DNA of 64,000 nucleotides from Piscinibacter sp943370595 (GTDB lineage Bacteria > Pseudomonadota > Gammaproteobacteria > Burkholderiales > Burkholderiaceae_C): the NCBI GenBank assembly GCA_943370595.1, contig CALRRO020000002.1:62001-126000 (forward strand), in the 5' to 3' direction. Below are positions 36,496 through 45,364 of the stretch, piece after piece. A model generated the notes under the pieces. That model was not told where the DNA came from, searched no databases, and was given only the letters and a program-made list of their open reading frames with translations. The position numbers and the translations under genes were made by a program. Positions within the stretch are counted from its first letter, which is position 1. Every line of letters begins with the position of its first letter.

Positions 36496-37412
36496 GCCTT
36501 CTTCCTCTTCGTGGCGGGTCGCGCCGCCCGTGCGGCGGGCCCACTCCCGGTCGCTTCGGCCGGTGCCGCGGCCTGCGGCTCGCCATAGAAATACACGCCG
36601 AAGCGCATGCGGTACTGCTCGAGCGGCGGCTCGCGTTCGTCGGCCGCGACACGCTTGCGCGCTTCCTTCACCATGGTCTCGAACGCCTCCTGCCACGCCT
36701 GCCGGGCCAGTTCGTGCAGGTCGTCCACCGACGCCGCAGCCAGACCATCGGCGAACACGCTCTGCTCGAGGTAACGAGGCGCATCGGCCGTCAGGTTGTT
36801 GACGGCCGCCGCCATGTGGTCGGCCGCGTTGGCGGCAAACAACGCAGTCAGCTCGTCCAGTCTGCGGCTGGGCAGGAACGACAGGCTGACCGGGATCAAG
36901 AGATCGCCCTCCAGCGTGACCAGGCCGAGCCGCAGCAGCTCATCCATCACGGTCCGCGGATGCACGTCGACAGACACCTCGCGCGCCAGCGCCTCGAAGG
37001 TCACGCCGGCCCCGCTGCGTGGCAGGGCGCGCGGCTGGCCATCGCGGTCGCGGTAGCGGCGGGCCGTCAGCCAGCGCGTGTACACCTGCGACGCCAGCGG
37101 CACGCCGCGTGGCGGCAGCGCCGCGGGATCGCACGGAGCCTCGGCGATCGCCCGCACGTCCTTGCGGTGCACGCCCGACAGCACGCTCAGCGCCGAGTAG
37201 GTCGGCGCCGTGCCGCCGCGCTCGAGCTCGGCCCGCGCCGCGTCGACGAACACGGTCTTGAGCATGCCGGCGAAGGCGCCGTACGACACGCCGCTGCGCA
37301 GCAGCCAGCGCGCCACGGGGGCCAGCAGCACGCCGGCCTCGCGAAGCGCGAGCGCGGCGGTCTCTTCGCTGGGGGGGGCGGCGGTGCTCGCGTCCGGCGT
37401 CGACCGCTTCAT
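36492..37412 (-). CDS. DUF6502 family protein, putative transcription regulator (copy B)
   Basis: A 306-residue protein matching the DUF6502 plan: an N-terminal helical block (LLAPVARWLLRSGVSYGAFAGML, residues 29-51), a helix-turn-helix-like segment at 71-91 (TYSALSVLSGVHRKDVRAIA), and the C-terminal RMRFGVYFYGEPQ before a lysine-rich end. It is a distant paralogue of the protein at 30993. The ATG at 37412 has no good ribosome site; upstream, TTGTGG and TAGCAT 17 bases apart could be a promoter, with the palindrome 37434-37448 over the -10 box. It is coupled to the DUF5666 gene by an ATGA overlap and divergent from the cytochrome cluster. Confidence 0.7.
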   Translation of the reverse strand: MKRSTPDASTAAPPSEETAALALREAGVLLAPVARWLLRSGVSYGAFAGMLKTVFVDAARAELERGGTAPTYSALSVLSGVHRKDVRAIAEAPCDPAALPPRGVPLASQVYTRWLTARRYRDRDGQPRALPRSGAGVTFEALAREVSVDVHPRTVMDELLRLGLVTLEGDLLIPVSLSFLPSRRLDELTALFAANAADHMAAAVNNLTADAPRYLEQSVFADGLAAASVDDLHELARQAWQEAFETMVKEARKRVAADEREPPLEQYRMRFGVYFYGEPQAAAPAEATGSGPAARAARPATKRKKA

Positions 37413-37433
37413 GACTGACAGGCTGACATTGCA

Positions 37434-37448
37434 TGGGATGCTATCCCA
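37434..37448. promoter_or_regulatory. TGGGA-N5-TCCCA operator in front of DUF6502 copy B
   Basis: TGGGA (37434-37438), spacer tgcta, TCCCA (37444-37448). It lies 22 bases upstream of the DUF6502 start, over its putative -10 box. It is the same half-site as at 30973-30990 and 37516-37530. Confidence 0.55.
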
Positions 37449-37515
37449 CGGGGATCGGCGCCACAACGCACACCCCCTCGATTCGGGCCGTTGAGAACGA
37501 AATGTTGCAAAGATG

Positions 37516-37530
37516 TGGGAATCCTTCCCA
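37516..37530. promoter_or_regulatory. TGGGA-N5-TCCCA operator in front of the cytochrome cluster
   Basis: TGGGA (37516-37520), spacer atcct, TCCCA (37526-37530). It lies 82 bases from the previous palindrome and 41 bases before the ATG of the first cytochrome-cluster gene. I could not place a convincing -35/-10 pair around it. Confidence 0.5.
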
Positions 37531-37570
37531 TAGGATGACCTTGTCTCGATCCCGGCCTTTCCGACACGTC

Positions 37571-38467
37571 ATGAGCAGCACCCTGGACGCCACCGCGCCC
37601 GTCGCCACCGAACCGCCTCCGCCCTCGCGGCGCGGTTCGTCCGGCGACGTCTGGGTGTACCTGGTGATCGGCACGCTGGTGGCCGGCGCCTGGTGGATCT
37701 CCCGCCAGGGTTGGTTCAAGGCCGGCGACGACCTCGGCTACTGGCTCGGCGTGGCCGGCGGCGTGCTGATGCTGCTGCTGTTCAGCTATCCGCTGCGCAA
37801 GTACGTGCGCGGCCTGCACCGCGTGGGCAAGGTGAAGTGGTGGTTCGCCGCGCACATGGTGCTGGGCATCGGCGGGCCGCTGCTGATCCTGGTGCACTCG
37901 ACCTTCCACATCGGCTCGCTCAACGCAGCCGTCGCGATGTACAGCATGCTGGTGGTCGCCGGCAGCGGCGTGGTCGGCCGCTTCATCTACCTGCGCATCC
38001 ACCGCGGGCTGTCGGGCCAGAAGCTGTCGCTGCAGCAGCTGCAGTCGCGCGCCGGGCTGGACGAATCGGAAGCCCGCTCGCGGCTGCACTTCGCGCCGGC
38101 GGTCGAGGCCCGGCTGCAGGACTTCGCGGACTGGCAGCTTTCCGCCAGGCCCGGCTGGGGAACCTGGCTGCGCCAGGTGTTCGTGCTGCCGGCGCAGATG
38201 TGGCTGCTCTACTTCCGCTGCGCCGCCGAGTTGCGCCGGCCGCTGCGCAAGCTCGCGCGCCAGCGCGGCTGGAGCCGCAGCGACCTGGCGCGCCGCAACT
38301 ACCTGGCGCGCAAGCTGGTGCGCCGCTACCTGACCAGCGTGGTCACCGTGGCGCAGTTCACCGCCTTCGAGCGGATGTTCGCGCTGTGGCACGTGCTGCA
38401 CACGCCGTTCGTCTACATCCTCGTGATCAGCGCCGTCGTGCACGTGATCGCGGTGCACATGTACTGA
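37571..38467 (+). CDS. Membrane b-type cytochrome-like protein of the multihaem cluster
   Basis: A 298-residue inner-membrane protein with five or six helices: about 28-46, 58-75, 92-113, 119-138, 200-215 and 270-297. Histidines within helices are candidates for haem b ligands: FAAHMVLGIGG and ILVHSTFHIG on two helices, and WHVLHTPF and VVHVIAVHMY at the end. It resembles the cytochrome b561/ferric-reductase type of membrane electron carriers. An alternative ATG at 37535 would add 12 residues; neither has a ribosome site. It leads the cluster and could pass electrons between the quinone pool and the periplasmic cytochromes. Confidence 0.7.
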   Translation: MSSTLDATAPVATEPPPPSRRGSSGDVWVYLVIGTLVAGAWWISRQGWFKAGDDLGYWLGVAGGVLMLLLFSYPLRKYVRGLHRVGKVKWWFAAHMVLGIGGPLLILVHSTFHIGSLNAAVAMYSMLVVAGSGVVGRFIYLRIHRGLSGQKLSLQQLQSRAGLDESEARSRLHFAPAVEARLQDFADWQLSARPGWGTWLRQVFVLPAQMWLLYFRCAAELRRPLRKLARQRGWSRSDLARRNYLARKLVRRYLTSVVTVAQFTAFERMFALWHVLHTPFVYILVISAVVHVIAVHMY

Positions 38468-38479
38468 CCGAGCGGCGGA

Positions 38480-40333
38480 ATGACGTCATGGACCGGCACC
38501 CTGGCTCGCATCGCCCGCCTCGCGCTGGTGATGCTCGCGCTGTGCCTGTCGGGGCTGGCGCAGGCGCAGTCGATCGAGTCGGTGCTGTCGCCGGGCAAGG
38601 TGATCGAGGGGCACGCGAAGCTGGAGGACGACTGCAAGGCCTGCCACGTCCGCTTCGACCGCGCCGCCCAGGACAGGCTCTGCATGGACTGCCATAAGGA
38701 CATCGGCCAGGACATGCGTGCCAAGGCGGGCTTTCACGGTCGCCTGAAGCCGCAGGCCTGCAACGAGTGCCACACCGACCACAAGGGCCGGAGCGCGAAG
38801 ATCGTCGTGCTCGACAAGCAGCGCTTCGATCACTCGCTGACCGACTACCCGCTGCGCGGCAAGCACCTCAAGACCGAGTGCGACAAGTGCCACGAGCCGG
38901 CCAAGAAGTGGCGCGCCGCGCCGAGCGACTGCAACGCCTGCCACCGCAAGGACGACGTGCACAAGGGCTCGCTCGGGCCGAAGTGCGCCGACTGCCACAC
39001 CGAGAACAACTGGAAGGAAGCCAGGTTCGATCACTCGAAGACGCGCTTCGCGCTCGAGGGCAAGCACGTCGACACCCAATGCGGCGATTGCCACAGGAAC
39101 AAGGCCGACTACAAGGACACGCCGCGCACCTGCATCGGCTGCCACAAGAAGGACGACGACGGCAACAAGGGCCACAAGGGCCTGTACGGCGAGAAGTGCG
39201 ACAGCTGCCACAACGCGAAGGCGTGGAAGCCCTCGACCTTCAACCACGACACCGACACGAAGTACGTGCTGCGCGGCAAGCACGTGAAGACCAGGTGCGC
39301 CGACTGCCACACCGGCCACCTCTACAAGGTCAAGACGCCGACCGACTGCTACAGCTGCCACAAGAAGGACGACAAGCACAAGGAAACGCTGGGCAAGGAC
39401 TGCGGCGCCTGCCACACCGAGCGCGACTGGAAGGAAAAGGCCAAGTTCGACCACGACAAGACCGACTTCCCGCTGCTGGGCAAGCACGCCGACGCGAAGT
39501 GCGACGCCTGCCACAAGAGCCAGCTGTTCAAGGAAGCGCCGAAGCAGTGCATCGGCTGCCACAAGAAGGAAGACAAGCACGAGGGCACGCTGGGCGAGAA
39601 GTGCGGCGACTGCCATGGCGAGCGCGACTGGAAGACGACCAAGGGCCGCTTCGACCACGACAAGACGAAGTTCAAGCTGCGCAACGCGCACGCGGCGGCC
39701 AAGGTCAAGTGCGACGCCTGCCACAAGGACCTGAAGAGCTTCCGCAACACCGCCACCGAGTGCTACGCCTGTCACCAGAAGGACGACAAGCACGAGGCGC
39801 AGCTCGGCAAGCAGTGCGAGAGCTGCCACACCGACCGCGACTGGAAGGTGCCGGGCTTCGACCACAACAAGACGCGCTACCCGCTGCTCGGCAAGCACGT
39901 CAAGGTGGCCTGCAAGGACTGCCACCTGACGCCGCGCTACAAGGACGCCGCCCGCGAGTGCTACGCCTGCCACAAGAAGGAAGACAAGCACAAGCTGGCC
40001 TTCGGCACGAAGTGCGAGGGCTGCCACAACGCGCGCAGCTGGGCGATCTGGGACTTCGACCATGACCGGCGCAGCAAGTACAGGCTCGATGGCGCCCACC
40101 GCAAGGTGGCCTGCGAGGCCTGTCACACCAAGCCGGCGCCGGCCGGGCGCGATTTCGCGGCACTGGGCAGCGACTGCCTGTCCTGCCACCGCAAGGACGA
40201 CGTGCACGACGGCGGCTTCGGCGCGCGCTGCGACCAGTGCCACGTGACGGACAACTGGAAGAAGGTGTCGAACCGGACGCTGCGCAGTGACGCGACGCCG
40301 GCACGCACGTCGTGGATCGGATGGCTGCAATGA
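38480..40333 (+). CDS. 24-haem periplasmic c-type cytochrome
   Basis: A 617-residue protein with a signal peptide (LAQAQ, cleavage near residue 30). I count 24 CxxCH haem-binding motifs, from CKACH to CDQCH, spread over almost the whole length. The sequence is a tandem array of about 70-residue units with three haems each: FDHxKTxFxLxGKHxxxxC-CH, then a P/A-xxC-CHKKDDxH, then LGxxCxxCHxxxxW. It is rich in lysine, so the surface is positive. The arrangement implies a long haem wire that could span the periplasm or more. The next gene starts inside its stop codon (ATGA). Confidence 0.92.
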   Translation: MTSWTGTLARIARLALVMLALCLSGLAQAQSIESVLSPGKVIEGHAKLEDDCKACHVRFDRAAQDRLCMDCHKDIGQDMRAKAGFHGRLKPQACNECHTDHKGRSAKIVVLDKQRFDHSLTDYPLRGKHLKTECDKCHEPAKKWRAAPSDCNACHRKDDVHKGSLGPKCADCHTENNWKEARFDHSKTRFALEGKHVDTQCGDCHRNKADYKDTPRTCIGCHKKDDDGNKGHKGLYGEKCDSCHNAKAWKPSTFNHDTDTKYVLRGKHVKTRCADCHTGHLYKVKTPTDCYSCHKKDDKHKETLGKDCGACHTERDWKEKAKFDHDKTDFPLLGKHADAKCDACHKSQLFKEAPKQCIGCHKKEDKHEGTLGEKCGDCHGERDWKTTKGRFDHDKTKFKLRNAHAAAKVKCDACHKDLKSFRNTATECYACHQKDDKHEAQLGKQCESCHTDRDWKVPGFDHNKTRYPLLGKHVKVACKDCHLTPRYKDAARECYACHKKEDKHKLAFGTKCEGCHNARSWAIWDFDHDRRSKYRLDGAHRKVACEACHTKPAPAGRDFAALGSDCLSCHRKDDVHDGGFGARCDQCHVTDNWKKVSNRTLRSDATPARTSWIGWLQ

Positions 40334-42816
40334 CGAACAGAACCCGCTGTCGATGGTTGCCGCAGGTGCTGATGCGCCTGTGGCTGGTGCTGATGCTGCT
40401 GGCCTGCGCCGACAGCGTGTTCGCCCAGGGCACCGCGGCCACCCGCAACTTCGACCACACCAAGACCGGCTTCGCGCTGACCGGGCAGCACACCAACGAG
40501 CGCTGCGAGTCCTGCCACATCAACGGCATCTTCAAGGGCACGCCGCGCGACTGCGCGAGCTGCCACGTCGCCGGCACGCGCTGGTCGCGCAACAACGTCG
40601 TCAAGACGCAGAACCACGTGCCGACGCAGCTGGCCTGCGACGCCTGCCACAACACCCGCACCTACGCGGGCGCCCAGTTCAACCACACCGGCGTGACGCC
40701 GGGCAGCTGCGCCAGCTGCCACAACGGCAGCATGGCGCCGGGCAAGAGCACCAACCACATCGCCACCAGCGGCTCGTGCGACAGCTGCCACAAGACCACC
40801 GCCTGGACGCCGGCCTCGGGCTTCGACCACAGCGGCGTCTCGCCGGGCACCTGCGCGACCTGCCACAACGGCTCGCGCGCCACCGGCAAGACCGCCACGC
40901 ACGTGCCGGTGGGCTCGCAGAGCTGCGACAGCTGCCACCGCACCGGCGGCTCGTGGCGGCCGTCGAGCTTCAACCACACCCAGCTGGTGGTGGCCAACCA
41001 GTGCTCGACCTGCCACACCGGCGGCTTCCCGCCTGCCGACGGGCGCGGCACCAGCCACATCCCGTACCAGGCGCTGTCGGGCGTGGCGATCGCCAACTGC
41101 GACAGCTGCCACAAGGCCGGCTACTCGGCCTGGGCGCCGGCGAAGTTCCACGGCTCGGTATCGGTCAGCGCGCAGTGCGGCACCTGCCACACCGGCAACT
41201 ACCCCGGCGCGGCGGGCAAGCCCAACACGCCGATCCACGCCGGCCAGACGGTGTGCGAGACCTGCCACAAGTCGACCACGAACTGGAGCTCGGCGAAGGT
41301 CGACCATGCGAGCTTCACCTCGGCGACCAACTGCACCAGCTGCCACAACGGCAGCACGGCCACCGGCAAGAGCGGCACGCACGTGCCCGTGGGCGCGACC
41401 AACTGCGTCAGCTGCCACACCACGACGGGCTGGAAGCCGACCAAGTTCAACCATTCACAGGTGGTGGCGGCGAACCAGTGCGCGAGCTGCCACAGCGGCA
41501 ACTACCGGCCTGCCGACGGCCGCAGCACCAACCACATCCCGTACCAGGCCCTGACCGGCGTGGCGATCGCCAACTGCGACAGCTGCCACAAGCAGGGCTA
41601 CACGGCCTGGAGCGGCGCACGCTTGCACGGCTCGGTCACGATCGCCAACCAGTGCGTCAGCTGCCACGTCGCCAGCTACCCCGACGCGACCGGCACCAAG
41701 CCGAACAACACCACCCATGCCGGCGTGACCGGCAACTGCGAGAGCTGCCACAAGAGCACGGCGAGCTGGAGCTCGGCCAAGGTCGACCACAGCAGCTTCA
41801 CCACGGCCACCAACTGCGGCAGCTGCCACAACGGCAGCGCCGCCACCGGCAAGAACACCACCCACGTGCCGGTGGGCGCGAGCAACTGCATCAACTGCCA
41901 CACCACGACGGCGTGGAAGCCGACCAGGTTCAACCACACGCAGGTGGTCGTCGCCAGCCAGTGTTCGAGCTGCCACAGCGGCGCCTACCCGCCGGCCGAC
42001 GGCCGCACCACCAACCACATCCCGTACCAGACGATCACCGGCGTGGCGATCGCCAACTGCGACAGCTGCCACAAGCAGGGCTACACCGCCTGGACCGGTG
42101 CGCGCCTGCACAGCTCGGTCAGCCTCAGCTCGCAGTGCGTGAGCTGTCACGTCGCGTCCTACCCCGACGCGACCGGCACCAAGCCGAACAACACCACCCA
42201 CACCGGCATCACGGGCAACTGCGAGAGCTGCCACAAGTCCACCGCGTCGTGGAACACGGTCACCTTCGCGCACTCCGCCGCCAACGCGGTGGGCACCGGC
42301 ACCTGCGACACCTGCCACAACGGCAGCGCGGCCAAGGGTAAGCAGAGCGGCCACATCCCGGTGACCACCGGCCCGACCAAGTGCGACAGCTGCCACCGCT
42401 CGCAGACGAGCTTTGCTTCGTCGGTGACGATGAACCACACGGTGGTCAGCGCCACGACCTGCAAGACCTGCCACAACGGCGCCTACACCTCGCAAGGCGC
42501 GACCGGCGCGCTGGCCAAGCCGACCAACCACATCCCCGAGGCCACCCAGCTGCTCAACGGCGGGAGCATGGACTGCAAGGCCTGCCACACCAGCACCGCC
42601 AGCTGGGGCTCGATGACGATGAACCACAACGGCAGCCAGGGCGGCGGCGCCGGCTGGTGCAAGGGCTGCCACCAGAGCGGCACGGCCTTCCTCGGCAGCA
42701 TGGAGAAGAAGTCGCTGACCCACGAGCGCAAGACGCCGCCGGCGATCGACTGCTCCGAGTCCGGCTGCCACCGCCCGCTCGGCAACCGCGGAACCACCTA
42801 CAGGAACTGGGACTGA
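40330..42816 (+). CDS. 28/29-haem c-type cytochrome, probably outer-membrane or surface
   Basis: An 828-residue cytochrome. It has 28 CxxCH motifs, from CESCH to CKGCH, plus a last CSESGCH (CX4CH) that could bind a 29th haem. The signal region LMLLACADSVFAQ contains a possible lipobox (Cys26) besides a signal-peptidase-I-like site, so it may be a lipoprotein. In contrast to the Lys-rich neighbour this protein is rich in Ser, Thr, Asn and Gly, as is common in exposed proteins. About 160 residues with six haems are repeated nearly three times in the middle (see the repeat entry). Placed before the beta-barrel gene, it fits the outer partner of a porin-cytochrome conduit. Electron partners are unknown. 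Confidence 0.9.
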   Translation: MTNRTRCRWLPQVLMRLWLVLMLLACADSVFAQGTAATRNFDHTKTGFALTGQHTNERCESCHINGIFKGTPRDCASCHVAGTRWSRNNVVKTQNHVPTQLACDACHNTRTYAGAQFNHTGVTPGSCASCHNGSMAPGKSTNHIATSGSCDSCHKTTAWTPASGFDHSGVSPGTCATCHNGSRATGKTATHVPVGSQSCDSCHRTGGSWRPSSFNHTQLVVANQCSTCHTGGFPPADGRGTSHIPYQALSGVAIANCDSCHKAGYSAWAPAKFHGSVSVSAQCGTCHTGNYPGAAGKPNTPIHAGQTVCETCHKSTTNWSSAKVDHASFTSATNCTSCHNGSTATGKSGTHVPVGATNCVSCHTTTGWKPTKFNHSQVVAANQCASCHSGNYRPADGRSTNHIPYQALTGVAIANCDSCHKQGYTAWSGARLHGSVTIANQCVSCHVASYPDATGTKPNNTTHAGVTGNCESCHKSTASWSSAKVDHSSFTTATNCGSCHNGSAATGKNTTHVPVGASNCINCHTTTAWKPTRFNHTQVVVASQCSSCHSGAYPPADGRTTNHIPYQTITGVAIANCDSCHKQGYTAWTGARLHSSVSLSSQCVSCHVASYPDATGTKPNNTTHTGITGNCESCHKSTASWNTVTFAHSAANAVGTGTCDTCHNGSAAKGKQSGHIPVTTGPTKCDSCHRSQTSFASSVTMNHTVVSATTCKTCHNGAYTSQGATGALAKPTNHIPEATQLLNGGSMDCKACHTSTASWGSMTMNHNGSQGGGAGWCKGCHQSGTAFLGSMEKKSLTHERKTPPAIDCSESGCHRPLGNRGTTYRNWD
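41055..42345 (+). repeat. Near-identical 480-base, six-haem module repeated within the cytochrome gene
   Basis: The phrase ccacatcccgtaccag starts at 41055, 41532 and 42015, so the period is 477 and 483 bases (about 160 residues, six CxxCH motifs). DNA and protein stay very close between the second and third copies, for example HVASYPDATGTKPNNTTH in both. The third copy is diverged towards the end. Confidence 0.85.
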
Positions 42817-42817
42817 C

Positions 42818-45340
42818 GTGACACACGCATTGCGGCGGCTGGCGCTGCCTTTCGCCCTGGTGGCACCGGCTGTGGCCCATGCCCAGCTGATCGACGATGT
42901 CGACTTCCGCCGTGACGGCAACGACGCGGTGCTGCAGGTGCGCTTCGTCGCGCCGGTGCAGTACCGCCGCGCCCTGGTGGCGCGCAGCGGCGACTCGGTG
43001 CAGGTGGTCTACGACCTGGTGAACCGGCGCGAGAACACCAACCTCGTGCCCTCGGAGCGGCGCCTGGCCGGCGGCGGCGAGATGCCCGACTTCACCGTCA
43101 CCGACGAGAGCCCGGCGCGCGACAACCTCAACCGCAAGCTCTCGATCCGGCTGAGCAAGGCGGTGCCGTTCAAGGTGCGCGCCGGCAAGGGCGACCGGCT
43201 GATCGAGGTGGTGCTGCCGGGCCTGGGCCTGGCGATCCCGGCATCGGTGCAGGGCAAGGGGGGAGCGGCTGCGCCGACCAGCGGCTACCAGATCACGCTG
43301 CAACAGTCGGACTCGCCCAACCTGCAGCTCGACACGCCGATCCCGGCGGCGCTGCAGCGCTACCAGGTGTTCACCGCACCGCGCCAGGTCGACGGTCGCA
43401 CGGTGCACGAGGTCAGCATCGGCTACTTCGAGACGCTGGTCGAGGCCGAGACGGCACGTCAGCAGCTGCTCAAGCGCTTTCCGGGCGCCGCGCTGGTCGC
43501 GCTGGCGCCGCCACCCTCACCGCCCCCGCCACCCATCCCGGCGGCGCGTACGCCGGCCCCGCCGGCCGCCACGCCGTCACCTGCCACGGCAGACAGCGCC
43601 GTGCCGAGCCCCGTACCGGCGAGCGCAGCCGAGGTGGCCACACAGGCCGCGGCGCTGCTGGCCGCGGCCATGGCGGCCGACACCGCGCAGGACAGCGCCA
43701 CGGCGCTGGACAAGCTCAACGTGCTGCTGAACCTGCCGTCGAACCCGTCGACACGCGAGGCGCAAGCCCTGGCCGGCGACATCCGCGCCAAGGCCGGCGA
43801 CGTGGTGCGCGCACGGGCCGAGTACGAGACCTTCCTGCAGCTCTACCCGAGCGGCGCCGATGCCGACCGCGTGCGCACGGCGCTGGCCCGGCTGCCGGCC
43901 GCCGCGCCGGCGCCGGCCCGCAGCGCCGAGGCGAAGGCGGCAGCCACCGTGGAGCCGACCTCGACGCTGACCGGCTCGGTCGGCACGTTCTACTACGGTG
44001 GTGCCTCGAAGGTGCGCACGCAGGAGTTCCAGGACTCGCCGATCAGCGGCCTGCCGCCGGTGCCCGGCGAGCCGGTGCTCGACAGCGGTGTCGACCAGAG
44101 CCTGCTGCTGACCAACGTCGACGTGAACTGGCGCTACCGCGACGCCGACACCGACATGCGCTTCGTCTTCCGCGACGCCTACTCGGCCGACCTGAAGTAC
44201 AGCGACAAGAGCAAGAACCGCATGTCGGCGCTGTACTACGAACACCGTTCGCTGTCGGCCGGCACGCAGGTGCGGCTGGGCCGGCAGTCGCCCACCGGCG
44301 GTGGCGTGCTCAACCGCTACGACGGCGTGCAGGCAGCCTACACCTTCGTGCCGAAATGGCGGGTCAACGTCGCGGCCGGCGTGCCGACCGAGAAGCTGCT
44401 CGACGCCAAGCGCAGCTTCTACGGCGTGTGGGTGGACGCCGACGCGCTGACCTCGCAGTTGAGCGGCAGCCTGTACTACAACAAGCAGCTGATTGACAGC
44501 GAGACCGACCGCAGTGCCATCGGCACCGAGCTGCGCTTCTTCAGCGGTGGCGTGTCGGCCAACGGCATCCTCGACTACGACGAGGCGATCAAGGGCGTCA
44601 ACATCGCCTCGCTGCAGGGCACCTGGCAGCTGGAGGACAACTCCGTCATCAACGTGCTGCTCGACCGCCGCAAGACACCGCTGCTGGCGCTGGGCAACGC
44701 GCTGTTCTTCCAGGACCCGGCGACACCCAGCCCGTCGACGAGTGTGAGGGACCTGCTCGCACGCACGACGCTGGATGCGCTCAGGCGGGTCGTGCGCGCG
44801 ACCACCTCGAACACCATCCAGGGCCTGCTCGGTGCGACGACGCCGATCAACGCCAACTGGCAGGTCGGCGGGGACATCCGCTTGACCGACGTCGGCGAGA
44901 TCCCGCCGGTGGCGGTCATCCTCCCCAACGGCCAGGGACGCAACCGCAACCACGCGCTCGGCGCCCAGCTGATCGGCACCAACCTCTACTCGCTGCGCGA
45001 CACCCACGTCATCAGCGCCTCGTTGCAGCGCGGCACCAGCTACGGCCTCGGGGGCACGAACACGCTGCGCTACAGCGGCAAGCTGATCAGCTACAACAAC
45101 TCGTCGCAGATCAACGAGGAGCTGCTGCTGGAGCCGTCGCTGCGCTTCTACCTGCAGAACGACAACAGCGGTGTCAAGCTCACCCGCTGGAGCCCGGGGC
45201 TGCGCCTGACCTACCGCGTGCTCAAGCAGGTGGCGCTGGAGTCCGAACTCAGCGGCGAGTACAGCAAGAGCAGCGGGCCGGCCCGCAACGAGACCGCCAA
45301 CCGGCTCTTCTACTATCTGGGTGGGCGCTACGACTTCTGA
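42818..45340 (+). CDS. Outer-membrane beta-barrel protein of the cytochrome cluster, with SPOR- and TPR-like N-terminus
   Basis: An 840-residue exported protein (signal peptide ending VAHAQ, residue 23). The first part is beta-rich (FRRDGNDAVLQVRFVAPVQYRR), followed by a SPOR-like stretch (VSIGYFETLVEAETARQQLLKRF), a Pro-rich linker and a TPR-like pair (residues 280-360). From about residue 380 to the end it alternates aromatic and polar residues as in outer-membrane beta-barrels (RSFYGVWVDADALTSQLSGSLYYNK at 528-552, ending RLFYYLGGRYDF with a terminal Phe). It would form the pore through which a cytochrome passes electrons, as MtrB does. It starts with GTG two bases after the cytochrome stop. 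Confidence 0.8.
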   Translation: MTHALRRLALPFALVAPAVAHAQLIDDVDFRRDGNDAVLQVRFVAPVQYRRALVARSGDSVQVVYDLVNRRENTNLVPSERRLAGGGEMPDFTVTDESPARDNLNRKLSIRLSKAVPFKVRAGKGDRLIEVVLPGLGLAIPASVQGKGGAAAPTSGYQITLQQSDSPNLQLDTPIPAALQRYQVFTAPRQVDGRTVHEVSIGYFETLVEAETARQQLLKRFPGAALVALAPPPSPPPPPIPAARTPAPPAATPSPATADSAVPSPVPASAAEVATQAAALLAAAMAADTAQDSATALDKLNVLLNLPSNPSTREAQALAGDIRAKAGDVVRARAEYETFLQLYPSGADADRVRTALARLPAAAPAPARSAEAKAAATVEPTSTLTGSVGTFYYGGASKVRTQEFQDSPISGLPPVPGEPVLDSGVDQSLLLTNVDVNWRYRDADTDMRFVFRDAYSADLKYSDKSKNRMSALYYEHRSLSAGTQVRLGRQSPTGGGVLNRYDGVQAAYTFVPKWRVNVAAGVPTEKLLDAKRSFYGVWVDADALTSQLSGSLYYNKQLIDSETDRSAIGTELRFFSGGVSANGILDYDEAIKGVNIASLQGTWQLEDNSVINVLLDRRKTPLLALGNALFFQDPATPSPSTSVRDLLARTTLDALRRVVRATTSNTIQGLLGATTPINANWQVGGDIRLTDVGEIPPVAVILPNGQGRNRNHALGAQLIGTNLYSLRDTHVISASLQRGTSYGLGGTNTLRYSGKLISYNNSSQINEELLLEPSLRFYLQNDNSGVKLTRWSPGLRLTYRVLKQVALESELSGEYSKSSGPARNETANRLFYYLGGRYDF

Positions 45341-45364
45341 GTCCTTCCGGCGCCCCGCCGCAGG

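Noticed and set aside
38486..40330. 614-residue Val/Ala/Leu-rich minus-strand frame opposite the 24-haem cytochrome
   Set aside because: Its hydrophobic repeats are the mirror of the repeated CxxCH codons; the plus strand has 24 haem motifs and a signal peptide.
41055..42345. Regular repeats that could suggest a CRISPR array
   Set aside because: The repeats are in frame within a cytochrome gene and the spacers encode haem motifs as well.
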